The notes below the pieces were generated by a model, which was not told the origin of the DNA, made no database searches, and saw only the letters and a program-made list of their open reading frames with translations. From NCBI RefSeq assembly GCF_030295745.1, contig NZ_AP027291.1, positions 5,890,001 through 5,954,000 of the forward strand: a DNA stretch of 64,000 nucleotides, read 5' to 3'. The stretch's first letter is position 1. Each line of letters starts with the position of its first letter. Shown piece by piece: positions 50,047 through 58,220 of the stretch. The translations under genes were made by a program, and so were the position numbers. The stretch is from Mycolicibacterium sp. TUM20985 (GTDB lineage: Bacteria; Actinomycetota; Actinomycetes; Mycobacteriales; Mycobacteriaceae).

Positions 50047-51666
50047 CTAGCGGGCGCGCTTGACGCGGGCCTCGTCCCAGACGGGTTCGGTGGTCTCGCG
50101 GACGGTGCCGTCGGCGCCGAAGACCAGGAAGCGATCAAAGGTACGGGCGAACCAGCGGTCGTGGGTCACCGCCAACACGGTGCCTTCGTAGGACTCCAGG
50201 CCTTCCTGTAGGGCCTCGGCGGATTCGAGGTCGAGGTTGTCGGTGGGCTCGTCGAGCAGCAACGCGGTCGCGCCTTCGATCTCCAGTAACAGGATCTGGA
50301 AGCGGGCCTGCTGGCCGCCCGAGAGCTTGCCGAACGGCTGGTCGCCTTGGCGTTCAAGCTCGTAGCGGCGCAGGACACTCATGGCCGCACCGCGGCCCCT
50401 GGCGTGCGCCTCCCAGAGCGTGTCGACCAAGGTCCGCTTCTCTAGTTCGGGATGGGCGTGCGTCTGGGCGAAGAACCCGGGGACAACCCGGGCACCGAGC
50501 TTCCAGGTGCCGGTGTGGGGTACGTCGTGGCCGGCTAGCAGCCGCAGGAAGTGCGATTTCCCGGAGCCGTTGGAGCCGAGTACCGCGACCCGCTCGCCGT
50601 AGTAGACCTCGATGCTGAACGGGTGCATCAGCCCGGTCAGTTCCAGGTCCTGGCAGGTGACGGCCCGTAGGCCGGTACGGCCGCCGCGCAGCCGCATCGT
50701 GATGTCCTGCTTGCGGGGCGGCTCCGGCGGCGGCCCGGCCTCCTCGAACATCCGCAGCCGGGTCTGGGCCGCTGCGTACCGCGACGCCATCGCGTCGCTG
50801 CGCCCCGCGTACCCGCGCATGTCCAGGACGAGCTTCTTTAGCTGGGCGTGCTTCTCGTCCCAGCGGCGGCGCAGCTCATCGAACCGGTCGAACCGCCGCT
50901 CGCGCGCCTCGTGGAACGACGCGAACCCGCCGCCGTGCACCCACACGTCCGAACCGCTGGGCGTGGGCTCGACACTGGCGATCATGTCGGCTGCCACCGA
51001 CAGCAGCTCTCGGTCGTGCGAGACGAATAGCACGGTCTTGGGGGTTTCTTTCAGCTGTTCCTCCAGCCAGCGTTTACCCGGCACGTCCAGGTAGTTGTCG
51101 GGCTCGTCGAGCAACAGCACTTCGTCGGGGCCGCGCAGCAGCGCCTCGAGAACCAGGCGCTTCTGCTCGCCGCCGGACAGGGTCCGCGCATCCCGCCACT
51201 GGCACTCGCTGTAGGGCACGCCGAGGGCGGCCATCGTGCACTTGTCCCAGAGGTTCTCCGCCTCGTATCCGCCCACGTCGCCCCAGTCGCTCAGCGCCTG
51301 CGCGTAGGTCATTTGCGCGGCCTCGTTGTCGCGTTCCATCATCGCCAGCTCGGCCGCGTCGACCGCCTTCGCCGCTACGGTGACGGTCGGCCGGGCGACC
51401 GCGACCAGTAGATCGCGGACCGTCCGCTCGTCACGGACCGAGCCGATGAACTGCGGCATGACGCCGAGGCCGCCACTGGTAGTGATCGTGCCTTCGTCGG
51501 GCTGCAACTCCCCGGCAATCAGGCGCATGAGCGTGGACTTTCCGGCCCCGTTCGGCCCGACCAGGGCTACGACCGAGCCTTGCTCGACCCGGAAGCTGGC
51601 GTCGGCCAGTAGCAGCCGCCCATCCGGGAGGTAGTAGTCGACATGCCCGACCTCCAGGTGACCCAT
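50047..51666 (-). CDS. ABC-F subfamily ATPase
   Basis: The 539-residue soluble protein has two ABC domains: Walker A G-P-N-G-A-G-K-S-T near residue 35 and G-S-N-G-S-G-K-S-H near 360, signatures L-S-G-G-E-Q-K-R and L-S-G-G-Q-Q-A-R, and Walker B with L-L-L-D-E-P-D/T. Between them lies an Arg/Glu-rich linker (about 225-300), which in ABC-F proteins reaches the ribosome. No membrane segments are present. Starts at 51675 and 51714 are possible; M-G-H-L-E-V fits family starts best. A 169-bp piece of it is duplicated at 52599. Role may be translation rescue or antibiotic resistance. Confidence 0.88.
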   Translation of the reverse strand: MGHLEVGHVDYYLPDGRLLLADASFRVEQGSVVALVGPNGAGKSTLMRLIAGELQPDEGTITTSGGLGVMPQFIGSVRDERTVRDLLVAVARPTVTVAAKAVDAAELAMMERDNEAAQMTYAQALSDWGDVGGYEAENLWDKCTMAALGVPYSECQWRDARTLSGGEQKRLVLEALLRGPDEVLLLDEPDNYLDVPGKRWLEEQLKETPKTVLFVSHDRELLSVAADMIASVEPTPSGSDVWVHGGGFASFHEARERRFDRFDELRRRWDEKHAQLKKLVLDMRGYAGRSDAMASRYAAAQTRLRMFEEAGPPPEPPRKQDITMRLRGGRTGLRAVTCQDLELTGLMHPFSIEVYYGERVAVLGSNGSGKSHFLRLLAGHDVPHTGTWKLGARVVPGFFAQTHAHPELEKRTLVDTLWEAHARGRGAAMSVLRRYELERQGDQPFGKLSGGQQARFQILLLEIEGATALLLDEPTDNLDLESAEALQEGLESYEGTVLAVTHDRWFARTFDRFLVFGADGTVRETTEPVWDEARVKRAR

Positions 51667-51769
51667 GGTCGCCATCATCGTCCATACGCCGGACCGCATG
51701 ATCGATGACCGCAATCGGCTCGCCCCGGCCTGACTGCTCGGGGAGCACCACCGGGGTGGACACTATGAC

Positions 51770-52321
51770 GTGGCTCTTTCCGCAACAGTGTTCAAAATCG
51801 AACTTGGCGTCTCCGATGTCGATCACGGTTACTACGCCGATCACACGCTGACCGTGGCCCGTCACCCCAGTGAGACCGATGAGCGGATGGTGGTGCGGTT
51901 GTTGGCGTTTGGGCTGCGCGCACACCGGCTCAGCGACGTCGACGGTGAATTGGCATTCGGGGCGGGCCTGTCCACCCCTGGCGTACCGGACTTGCGGCTC
52001 GCCGACTACACGGGCCGGATCCTGGAGTGGATCACCGTTGGCCAACCCGATGAACGCGCCTTGGGCAAGGCGGCCAGCCAGGCCGACCAGGTACTGCTGT
52101 TCCCGTTCGCCGCCGGCGTGGCCACCTGGTGGCGCACCGTCGGACCCAAAGTGGCGAAGCTGCCGAACCTGTCGGTGGTGCAGATACCGAACGAGCCGGT
52201 GCAGCAGCTGGCTCAGACTGTCGATCGACGGGTCGCGGCGCAGGTGATGGTTATGGAAGGTCAGGTGACGATGACCGTGGGCGGTGTCGACGTCACCTTC
52301 ACGCCAGAGCCATTGGAGTGA
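51770..52321 (+). CDS. YaeQ-family protein
   Basis: The 183-residue product has the YaeQ fold markers: F-K-I-E-L-G-V-S-D-V-D-H-G-Y-Y, H-P-S-E-T-D-E-R-M-V-V-R-L-L-A-F-G, P-D-L-R-L-A-D-Y-T-G-R-I-L-E-W-I-T-V-G and V-Q-I-P-N-E. The fold resembles PD-(D/E)XK nucleases, with D and E-W-x-x-V-G in place. The start is GTG, 103 bases from the divergent ABC-F gene. Cellular role is not established. Confidence 0.85.
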   Translation: MALSATVFKIELGVSDVDHGYYADHTLTVARHPSETDERMVVRLLAFGLRAHRLSDVDGELAFGAGLSTPGVPDLRLADYTGRILEWITVGQPDERALGKAASQADQVLLFPFAAGVATWWRTVGPKVAKLPNLSVVQIPNEPVQQLAQTVDRRVAAQVMVMEGQVTMTVGGVDVTFTPEPLE

Positions 52322-52418
52322 ACGTCTGAGCCCGAGGTCTCTAGTCGCCGTCGGCGAGCTCGTGGAGCGGGCCGGGTTGAGATCCGCGGCCAAGACAGAT
52401 TGCCGACGATGACGGGAA

Positions 52419-52490
52419 CTAGGAGTGTCGGGTCTTGGAGTCGGGCAGGGGGTCGACCAGGTTGGCTACGCGAACGACTTCGTTGGTCAT
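52419..52490 (-). pseudogene. 23-codon stub, parent unknown
   Basis: An ATG opens M-T-N-E-V-V-R-V-A-N-L-V-D-P-L-P-D and stops after 23 residues. It looks like the start of a longer protein but I do not recognise which. It lies in a patch (52322-53119) made up of gene fragments. Confidence 0.25.
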
Positions 52491-52598
52491 CGTCCATCAG
52501 TCGCCAGGTCCGGGCAACGGGCGTCGACGCTGACCCAAGGGGGCGGCGGTGACGACGACACCGCTCGCAAGGTCACGAATTCTCACTTTCACGTCCAA

Positions 52599-52767
52599 GA
52601 TCTGGAAGCGGGCCTGCTGGCCGCCCGAAAGCTTGCCGAACGGCTGATCGCCCTGGCGGTGCAACTCGTAGCGGCGCAGGACACTCATGGCCGCACCGCG
52701 GCCCCTGGCGTGCACCTCCCAGAGCGTGTCGACCAAGGTCCGCTTCTCTAGTCCGGGATGGGCGTGC
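52599..52767 (-). pseudogene. Duplicated fragment of the ABC-F gene
   Basis: These 169 bases match 50293-50461 of the ABC-F gene without gaps; I count about nine differences by eye. It encodes T-L-W-E-V-H-A-R-G-R-G-A-A-M-S-V-L and L-S-G-G-Q-Q-A-R. Sequence on either side is unrelated to the parent, so it is an isolated fragment with no function as protein. Confidence 0.85.
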
Positions 52768-52840
52768 CCGCGACGACTTCGTCAACGTCATCCTGACCAA
52801 CACCTGGCCCGCATAGCCGTCCACTACCAAGCAGAATCTG

Positions 52841-52942
52841 ATGGCCTTCGAAGAGAACACCCAACCGTTGACCACCGCGGCGGGCGCGCCCGTCGTGGAC
52901 AACCAGAACAGCATGTCCGCGGGCCCGCGAGGGCCGTTGCTG
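52841..52942 (+). pseudogene. 5' stub of a catalase gene
   Basis: An ATG opens [18 protein letters not shown], followed by [14 protein letters not shown], the start of clade-type monofunctional catalases (T-T-x-x-G-A-P-V, then S-x-T-x-G-x-x-G-P). After 34 codons the match ends exactly where the opposing aldehyde dehydrogenase stub ends. Confidence 0.6.
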
Positions 52943-53075
52943 CGGCCCCAACGGCACGCTTCCTATCGGCGAGTGTGGCGTCGGTTGCCTGACCCACGAC
53001 GTCGCCACTGCCGAGATGTTCGACGTCGAACAGTGCGTCGCCATCGGTGAGCTGCAGCTCGCCGTTGATGAGCAT
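52941..53075 (-). pseudogene. 5' stub of an aldehyde dehydrogenase gene
   Basis: On the minus strand [18 protein letters not shown], then [11 protein letters not shown] and D-R-K-R-A-V-G-A-A match the N-terminus of aldehyde dehydrogenases. It stops being recognisable after about 45 residues, head to head with the catalase stub. Confidence 0.55.
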
Positions 53076-53119
53076 CCGCTGCTCGCCGGCCAGCACGCCC
53101 GTATCGGTCGCGCTCGTGG

Positions 53120-53692
53120 CTACCAGCGCGCGGGTGCCGGGGTGTCGATGCTCAGCGGGCGCTCGTAAGACAGGTCGTCACGATCTCGCGTTCCGACGAG
53201 GTAGCCCTTCTCCGTGAAGAATGGCAACTGCAGAACCCGGGCGTCGCCGATGAACATGCCCTCGACCGTTGACCGGCGAACGACGATGCGCCAGTGACCG
53301 TCGCGGCGCTCGAGTCGGTCGATGTAACGACCGGTGATGAACTGTGCGCTCTTGGTGTCGGGTCCGATCAGGACCACGAGCACGTAACTCTCGGCGTGCG
53401 CGGTGTCGCCATCGATCTCGCAGCTGTGGGTGGTGATGTTGTGGGTGTGTACGCGCGAGGTCTCGGCGTGGGTGGCGTTGGCCCAGGCCCCGTACTCCGG
53501 CCCCGCATTGATCGCATGTCCGTGCTCGTCGACCCCATCCTGGTGATAGGCCGCGGTGATCAGATCGATGTCGTGGCGATCGCAGCCACGCGCATGGCGG
53601 GCGATGCAATCCAGGATCTCGGTGCGATCCAAGAGATAGCGGACGTCCTTCTGGAGCGCTTCCAGGGGGCTGGGGGTGGGGTTGCTCGTCAT
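53120..53692 (-). CDS. SnoaL-like (NTF2-fold) protein
   Basis: The 190-residue product has the SnoaL_4 pattern: R-T-E-I-L-D-C-I-A-R-H-A-R-G-C-D-R-H-D near residue 25, A-A-Y-H-Q-D-G-V-D-E-H-G, T-H-N-I-T-T-H, and G-R-Y-I-D-R-L-E-R-R-D-G-H-W-R-I. This fold covers ketosteroid-isomerase-like enzymes and scytalone-dehydratase-like proteins. It is divergent from the TetR gene, and the operator at 53748 lies between them, so it belongs to the regulon. It may isomerise or dehydrate a cyclic intermediate. Confidence 0.8.
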   Translation of the reverse strand: MTSNPTPSPLEALQKDVRYLLDRTEILDCIARHARGCDRHDIDLITAAYHQDGVDEHGHAINAGPEYGAWANATHAETSRVHTHNITTHSCEIDGDTAHAESYVLVVLIGPDTKSAQFITGRYIDRLERRDGHWRIVVRRSTVEGMFIGDARVLQLPFFTEKGYLVGTRDRDDLSYERPLSIDTPAPARW

Positions 53693-53747
53693 CGTCGTCC
53701 TGCCGGTCGCGTAGGTCGGCGCCGACACGCGTCGGCACACAATGAGA

Positions 53748-53763
53748 CTATACGACCGTACAG
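53748..53763. promoter_or_regulatory. Regulon operator 1 (SnoaL / tetR)
   Basis: CTATACGACCGTACAG, midway between the SnoaL-like gene and the tetR gene. First of eight CTRTACRNNYGTAYAG sites. Confidence 0.8.
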
Positions 53764-53812
53764 CAGGGGCGTTAGATGACAGAATACGGCCAACGAAACA
53801 GATCGGGAGACC

Positions 53813-54460
53813 ATGGCGACATCGTCGCGGCGCGTCGGAGCGGAAACGTCCAAGACTCGGGACGTCCTTCTGGAGTGCGTCGAGAAGACCATGCTCGAGG
53901 AGGGTTACGCGAGCGTGTCGTACCGGACGCTCGCGTCGAAGGCCGGCGTAACGCCCAGCCTGGTGCAGTACTACTTTCCGACTCTCGACGACATCTTCGT
54001 TGCCGCGATCAGACGCTACTCGGAGCGCAGTCTCACCTACCTCGCCGCGGCGTTCCAGCGTCGAACCGAAGATCCGCTTCGTGCCGTCTGGGAGTACTCC
54101 TGGCAGGAAGCGACCGGCGCGATGATGACGGAGTTCATGGCTCTCGGAAACCACCGAAAGTCCATCCGCACCGAGATCGCCGCCGTCACCGAGGGGGTCC
54201 GCAAGATTCAACTCGAGGCACTCGAAGCGAAGTTCGGCAAGAACGCGCGACCCCTCGGCGATCTCTCCTTGCCGGCTTTGCAATTGCTGGTGTCAGGCCT
54301 ACCGAAACTGCTCAATCTCGAGAAGGGAATCGGCGTGAAGTCGGCACACGCGGAAGTGACCGCGGCCTTCGAGCAGTACATCGACACCGTCGAGCCGCAG
54401 TCCGAAAAGCCCAGACGCAAGACGACTTCGCGTCGGCGCACTCCGGCGCGCAAGATTTGA
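53813..54460 (+). CDS. TetR-family regulator, likely master of the 53-63 kb regulon
   Basis: The 215-residue protein has an N-terminal HTH (A-S-V-S-Y-R-T-L-A-S-K-A-G-V-T-P-S-L-V-Q-Y-Y-F-P at about 33-56) and ends in a basic tail (K-P-R-R-K-T-T-S-R-R-R-T-P-A-R-K). It is the only regulator in this stretch, and a shared palindrome occurs before its own gene and seven other promoters. I infer it represses them until a pathway compound binds. The basic tail is unusual and might add non-specific DNA contact. Confidence 0.85.
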   Translation: MATSSRRVGAETSKTRDVLLECVEKTMLEEGYASVSYRTLASKAGVTPSLVQYYFPTLDDIFVAAIRRYSERSLTYLAAAFQRRTEDPLRAVWEYSWQEATGAMMTEFMALGNHRKSIRTEIAAVTEGVRKIQLEALEAKFGKNARPLGDLSLPALQLLVSGLPKLLNLEKGIGVKSAHAEVTAAFEQYIDTVEPQSEKPRRKTTSRRRTPARKI

Positions 54461-54486
54461 GGAACACTCACCCGCCGCAGGAAGTC

Positions 54487-54570
54487 CTAAGTGGTCGGCA
54501 GATTGGTGGTCAGGAAGTCGGCGTAGTCGGCCCGGAACGCTTCAACGTCAGCGTCGAAGTCCAGTCTCAC
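54487..54570 (-). pseudogene. 5' stub of an acyl-CoA dehydrogenase gene
   Basis: A GTG seven bases after the SDR stop opens V-R-L-D-F-D-A-D-V-E-A-F-R-A-D-Y-A-D-F-L-T-T-N-L-P, the first helix of acyl-CoA dehydrogenases, and ends at a stop after 27 codons. The gene would have been second in the SDR operon. The body was probably removed by a deletion reaching the end of tetR. Confidence 0.6.
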
Positions 54571-54577
54571 GGGGCGC

Positions 54578-55441
54578 TCATCGCATGACGTAGGCGCACT
54601 GCGGCTGAGGATGGACATCGTAGAGGTCCCGGTAGGAAGGTGGTTGGCGTCCGTCCTCGTCGGCAATTCCGTACTTCACCGCCAGTTCGGCGCCGATCAA
54701 CGTCTGGCCGCTGACGTCCATCAAATCTGCGTCGTTGTAAAGCGCCCAGATGACGTGCCCTGTCAGCTCTGGAGTCTCGGCGGATTGGAGGATGTGGCCA
54801 AACTTCTCGGGCTTGGCGGCAATGATCTTGCGGACACGGTCGGTGAGTAGCGCACCCATCCAGATCGACACCGCCGCGATGCCGAACTCCTTCAAGTCGA
54901 ACGCCATGTCGGCGGCCATCTTGTCCGTACCGGCTTTGGGGACCCCGTAGGCGGGCCCAAATGCGTAGTGCGCCGCGCCCGAAGACGACGAGAAAGCCAC
55001 CAATCCCTTGTGCTGCGGCAGCATCAGGGGCGCTGCATGCACCGTGGCGACGTAGCTGCTGCGCAAGCCTACGTCGAGGGTGTCGATGACGTTGACGGGT
55101 TCCTCCCAGAACTTCGTCCGACCCATCATCTCGTCGCGGATGATCGCGGCGTTGTTCACCAGAATGTCGACGCGTCCCGCCTCTTCTCCGATGCGCGCGA
55201 AGAGATTTCGCACCTGTTCGTCATCGCCGTGGTCGACGGCGACGGCAATTCCCGTGCCGCCCGCGGCGGTCACGCGCGCGGCGGTCTCATCGATGGTGCC
55301 CGCCAAGCGCGATGCGGTGGTATCTCTAGTGCGGCCGGTGACGTAGACCGTGCATTCGTGATTTCCTAGAGCGTGGGCAATCCCCGCACCTGCACCGCGG
55401 CTAGCGCCGGTGACGACTGCGACTGGGTTGTCGTTGGACAT
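54578..55441 (-). CDS. SDR oxidoreductase (DHRS1-like)
   Basis: The 287-residue SDR has V-V-T-G-A-S-R-G-A-G-A-G-I-A at 8-21, N-N-A-A near 100, S-S-S-S-G near 155 and the catalytic Y-G-V-P-K near 168. It starts at the ATG after GGAAGAGGGTC. The operator at 55489 lies 48 bases upstream. It should oxidise or reduce a hydroxyl/keto group of the pathway substrate. Confidence 0.85.
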   Translation of the reverse strand: MSNDNPVAVVTGASRGAGAGIAHALGNHECTVYVTGRTRDTTASRLAGTIDETAARVTAAGGTGIAVAVDHGDDEQVRNLFARIGEEAGRVDILVNNAAIIRDEMMGRTKFWEEPVNVIDTLDVGLRSSYVATVHAAPLMLPQHKGLVAFSSSSGAAHYAFGPAYGVPKAGTDKMAADMAFDLKEFGIAAVSIWMGALLTDRVRKIIAAKPEKFGHILQSAETPELTGHVIWALYNDADLMDVSGQTLIGAELAVKYGIADEDGRQPPSYRDLYDVHPQPQCAYVMR

Positions 55442-55488
55442 GACCCTCTTCCTGTCGGTAGGACGGCAGCCTTGCTCAAGCTCCCATG

Positions 55489-55504
55489 CTATACGCATGT
55501 ACAG
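55489..55504. promoter_or_regulatory. Regulon operator 2 (SDR 54578-55441)
   Basis: CTATACGCATGTACAG, 48 bases before the SDR ATG on the minus strand. The 187 bases to its right contain no recognisable gene. Confidence 0.8.
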
Positions 55505-55691
55505 CATGGGTGCAATGGCCAGGGCGGCGCCGGTGCTGGCACAGGCACCGTCGGCCGTGCGGCGCCGCCGAAACGGCTGCGTCCAGTCGGCGATCCTTGC
55601 AGCGTTCTTCAATTCGGCGATCGGTCGCGGCAATCCTTACTCATCGCAGATGGCCTGAAGTCTGTTGCTGGGCTCCGCGAGGATTCATCGG

Positions 55692-56444
55692 TCACACGAC
55701 GGCGCCGCCATTGACCCCAATGACCTGTCCGTTGATGTATCCCGCAGCCTCGGAGCACAGAAACGAACACACGGCGGCCACGTCATCACCCGTGCCCAGG
55801 CGTCCAGCGGGGATGGCCTGGGTGAGATGCTCCGTAGCTGGGAGCTTTCCGTCCGCCTGTTGTTCCCGGAGCATGGGCGAGTCAATGACGAACGGGGGCA
55901 CGGTATTAGCCGTGATGCCCTTGCGCGCATAGTCCAAGGCGAGCGTCTTCGTCATAGCGATGACGCCCCCCTTGGTGGCCGAGTAGTGCCCCTGCCGAGG
56001 AGCACCTTGCTGACCGGCGGCCGAGGAGATGGTGACGATCCGACCCCAGTTGGCTTCCACCATGTCCGAGAGCGCTGCCCGGACGGCGAGGAACGTGCCA
56101 GTCAGATTCACCGCCAGATAGCGATTCCATTCCTCGAGGGTGATCTTGTCGAACCGGGTGAATCCCGCGATCGCGGCGCTGGTCACGAGAATGCCGATAG
56201 ACCCCAGTGATTCGCGGACCTCGGAGAAAGCGGACCCCACGGCCGTTTCATCCGAGACGTCGACTCCAACCGCGAGTGCGGTGCCGCCCCTCGCCTGAAT
56301 CTTGGCGGCGACCTTCTCCGCATTCTCCAGATTCACATCCATGACCGCCACCCGATGGCCGTCCGCGGCCAGCTTTGCGCTGATCGACTGACCCAACCCG
56401 GATCCCCCGCCGGTCACTACTGCTGTTCGACTCAACTCACCCAC
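55692..56444 (-). CDS. SDR oxidoreductase (FabG-like)
   Basis: The 250-residue SDR has V-V-T-G-G-G-S-G-L-G-Q at 9-19, S-A-A-I near 89 in place of N-N-A-G, S-S-A-A-G near 137 and Y-S-A-T-K near 150. It starts with GTG after GAGGAGTGG. The N-A-G asparagine of the catalytic tetrad is replaced by Thr-Ser-Ala, an oddity. Controlled by operator 3. Confidence 0.83.
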   Translation of the reverse strand: MGELSRTAVVTGGGSGLGQSISAKLAADGHRVAVMDVNLENAEKVAAKIQARGGTALAVGVDVSDETAVGSAFSEVRESLGSIGILVTSAAIAGFTRFDKITLEEWNRYLAVNLTGTFLAVRAALSDMVEANWGRIVTISSAAGQQGAPRQGHYSATKGGVIAMTKTLALDYARKGITANTVPPFVIDSPMLREQQADGKLPATEHLTQAIPAGRLGTGDDVAAVCSFLCSEAAGYINGQVIGVNGGAVV

Positions 56445-56473
56445 TCCTCGACTGTGACCGCGCGCACCTGGTG

Positions 56474-56489
56474 CTGTACGAATGCATAG
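56474..56489. promoter_or_regulatory. Regulon operator 3 (SDR 55692-56444)
   Basis: CTGTACGAATGCATAG, 29 bases before the SDR start. One position departs from the consensus (GCATAG for GTAYAG). Confidence 0.75.
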
Positions 56490-56521
56490 CTTAGGTGGGC
56501 CATGACATGAGATTGTTTGTA

Positions 56522-57292
56522 CTAAATGCCCGCCGGCCCTGGCGCACCGTGCATGTATAGCGTCTGTCCCGAACAGAAGCTCGAGGCGTCCGAGGCGAAG
56601 AACAGTACGCCGTAACCGATCTCGTCGGGTTCACCCAGCCGACCCAACCCGTTCGACATGGCGAGCGTGCTCTCGTCGAGACCTAGCTTCTCGGCCTCGT
56701 CCATCAATGTTGCTGCGCGGACGGCCCCACAGGCGATGGCGTTGACACGAACTCCCTTGCGCGACCATGCCGCCGCCATGGAACCGGTCAAGTTGTTGAC
56801 AGCCGCCTTCGCCGCCCCATAGGGCGCGGCCATGGGCATGGCCAGCAGGCTTGCGCCAGAGGAGATGTTGACGATCGCGCCCTTGCCTTGTTCAAGCATC
56901 GGGATCGACGCGGCCCTCGACAAATGCCAGACACTGCCCAGGTTGAGCGCGAGTACGTCGTCGAACTCGTCCTCGGACCATCGTTTGATCGGCTTGGTCT
57001 GCGCTCCACCCGCGTTGTTCACCAGGATGTCCACCCGACCAAATTCCTCGAGAGTGGCGTCGACCAACTGCTGACAGGCCTGCATGGTGGTGATGTCGGT
57101 CGATACCGCCAACGCTCGACGCCCAAGCGCCACAACTTCCTTGGCCGTCGATTCCAGGGGGCCTGGCCGGCGGGCCGCCAGCACGACGTCGGCGCCGTGT
57201 TCGGCCAGCACGAGCGCGGCGCCGCGGCCAATGCCCGTGCCTCCACCGGTGATGACGGCGACACGGCCATCGAGTGAGAACCGACTGCTCAT
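56522..57292 (-). CDS. SDR oxidoreductase
   Basis: The 256-residue classical SDR has V-I-T-G-G-G-T-G-I-G-R-G at 13-24, N-N-A-G-G near 92, S-S-G-A-S near 144 and Y-G-A-A-K near 157. Its ATG is 58 bases from operator 4. It looks complete and active. Its closest paralogues in the window share only the generic fold, so several different alcohol/ketone steps are likely. Confidence 0.85.
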   Translation of the reverse strand: MSSRFSLDGRVAVITGGGTGIGRGAALVLAEHGADVVLAARRPGPLESTAKEVVALGRRALAVSTDITTMQACQQLVDATLEEFGRVDILVNNAGGAQTKPIKRWSEDEFDDVLALNLGSVWHLSRAASIPMLEQGKGAIVNISSGASLLAMPMAAPYGAAKAAVNNLTGSMAAAWSRKGVRVNAIACGAVRAATLMDEAEKLGLDESTLAMSNGLGRLGEPDEIGYGVLFFASDASSFCSGQTLYMHGAPGPAGI

Positions 57293-57349
57293 TGCGCACT
57301 CCTCGGGATTCGTGGGCGGGGTGCCAGCGGGCGCGGCTGATCCGCGAAG

Positions 57350-57365
57350 TTGTACGAGCGTATAG
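57350..57365. promoter_or_regulatory. Regulon operator 4 (SDR 56522-57292)
   Basis: TTGTACGAGCGTATAG, 57 bases before the SDR ATG. The minus-strand form contains TATACG, which could overlap a -10 box. Confidence 0.78.
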
Positions 57366-57425
57366 CAGAACGTTCACGCCACGAAGCCGAAACGACGGAT
57401 CCAGCATCGAAGACAAATGCCCGCG

Positions 57426-57441
57426 CTGTACAGTCGTACAG
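57426..57441. promoter_or_regulatory. Regulon operator 5 (nitroreductase)
   Basis: CTGTACAGTCGTACAG followed by T, so the right edge forms TACAGT, a possible -10 box. It ends 25 bases before the nitroreductase ATG. Confidence 0.8.
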
Positions 57442-57466
57442 TCCACCTCCCGAGCGAAGGCACACG

Positions 57467-58120
57467 ATGACCCTGGACATGTCCACCGATGAACTCCTGT
57501 CGACGACCCGATCGGTGCGGCTACGGCTCGACTTCGACACACCGGTGCCGCGCGCGGTGTTGAGTGAATGCCTGACCCTTGCGCTTCAAGCACCCAACGC
57601 CTCGGGCGCTCAGGGCTGGCGATGGGTGTTCGTCGACGACCCGGAGAAGAAGCGCGCGCTGGCTGAGATCTACCGGGCCAATCTTGCGGGGGTCGGTAGG
57701 AAATCTGCAGTTCGCGAACCCTCCGATCAATCGACACAGCGGGCACGGATGGCCGCCTCCGGAGCACATCTGGCCGCCCACCTACAGGACGCGCCGTTCA
57801 TCCTGATTCCATGCCTGCAGGGACGGGTCGACCGCAGCCCCTCGGCCATGAGCGCCACCTTCTGGGCGTCGGTGATGCCCGCGGCGTGGAGCTTCTGCCT
57901 GGCGCTACGCTCCCGTGGATTGGGAACCTGTTGGACCACGCTGCACCTGTTCGGCAACGGTGAACGCGCCGTAGCCGAATTGCTGAACATTCCCTACGAC
58001 GAGTACAGCCAGGTGGGCATGTTCCCCATCGCCTATACGAAGGGCGTGGACTTCAAGCCGGCTCGCCGCCTCGGCCCCGAGGACGTGACCCATTGGAACT
58101 GCTGGTCACCCGAAGCTTGA
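57467..58120 (+). CDS. Nitroreductase-family flavoprotein
   Basis: The 217-residue product has the nitroreductase pattern: R-S-V-R-L-R-L-D-F-D near residue 14, C-L-T-L-A-L-Q-A-P-N-A-S-G-A-Q-G-W-R-W near 35-53, F-W-A-S-V-M-P-A-A-W-S-F near 135, and G-L-G-T-C-W-T-T near 152. FMN-dependent members reduce nitro groups, enones or flavins, or act as dehydrogenases. The ATG follows GCGAAGG. It may handle ring reduction or aromatisation in this pathway. Confidence 0.83.
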   Translation: MTLDMSTDELLSTTRSVRLRLDFDTPVPRAVLSECLTLALQAPNASGAQGWRWVFVDDPEKKRALAEIYRANLAGVGRKSAVREPSDQSTQRARMAASGAHLAAHLQDAPFILIPCLQGRVDRSPSAMSATFWASVMPAAWSFCLALRSRGLGTCWTTLHLFGNGERAVAELLNIPYDEYSQVGMFPIAYTKGVDFKPARRLGPEDVTHWNCWSPEA

Positions 58121-58154
58121 CGTCAATGTCCGGTTGCCTGGCCATCAACCACTC

Positions 58155-58170
58155 CTATACAGTCGTACAG
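58155..58170. promoter_or_regulatory. Regulon operator 6 (P450 operon)
   Basis: CTATACAGTCGTACAG, 50 bases before the P450 start. It shares 15 of 16 positions with operator 5. Confidence 0.8.
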
Positions 58171-58220
58171 CAGCGCGGGTTTGACGCGCGTGCGATGTTT
58201 AGCTGCCGAGGGAGCCGACG

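Noticed and set aside
55505-55691. Open frame upstream of the first SDR reading I-A-E-L-K-N-A-A-R-I-A-D-W-T
   Set aside because: It would place the regulon operator inside the coding region and has no ribosome site; kept as intergenic.
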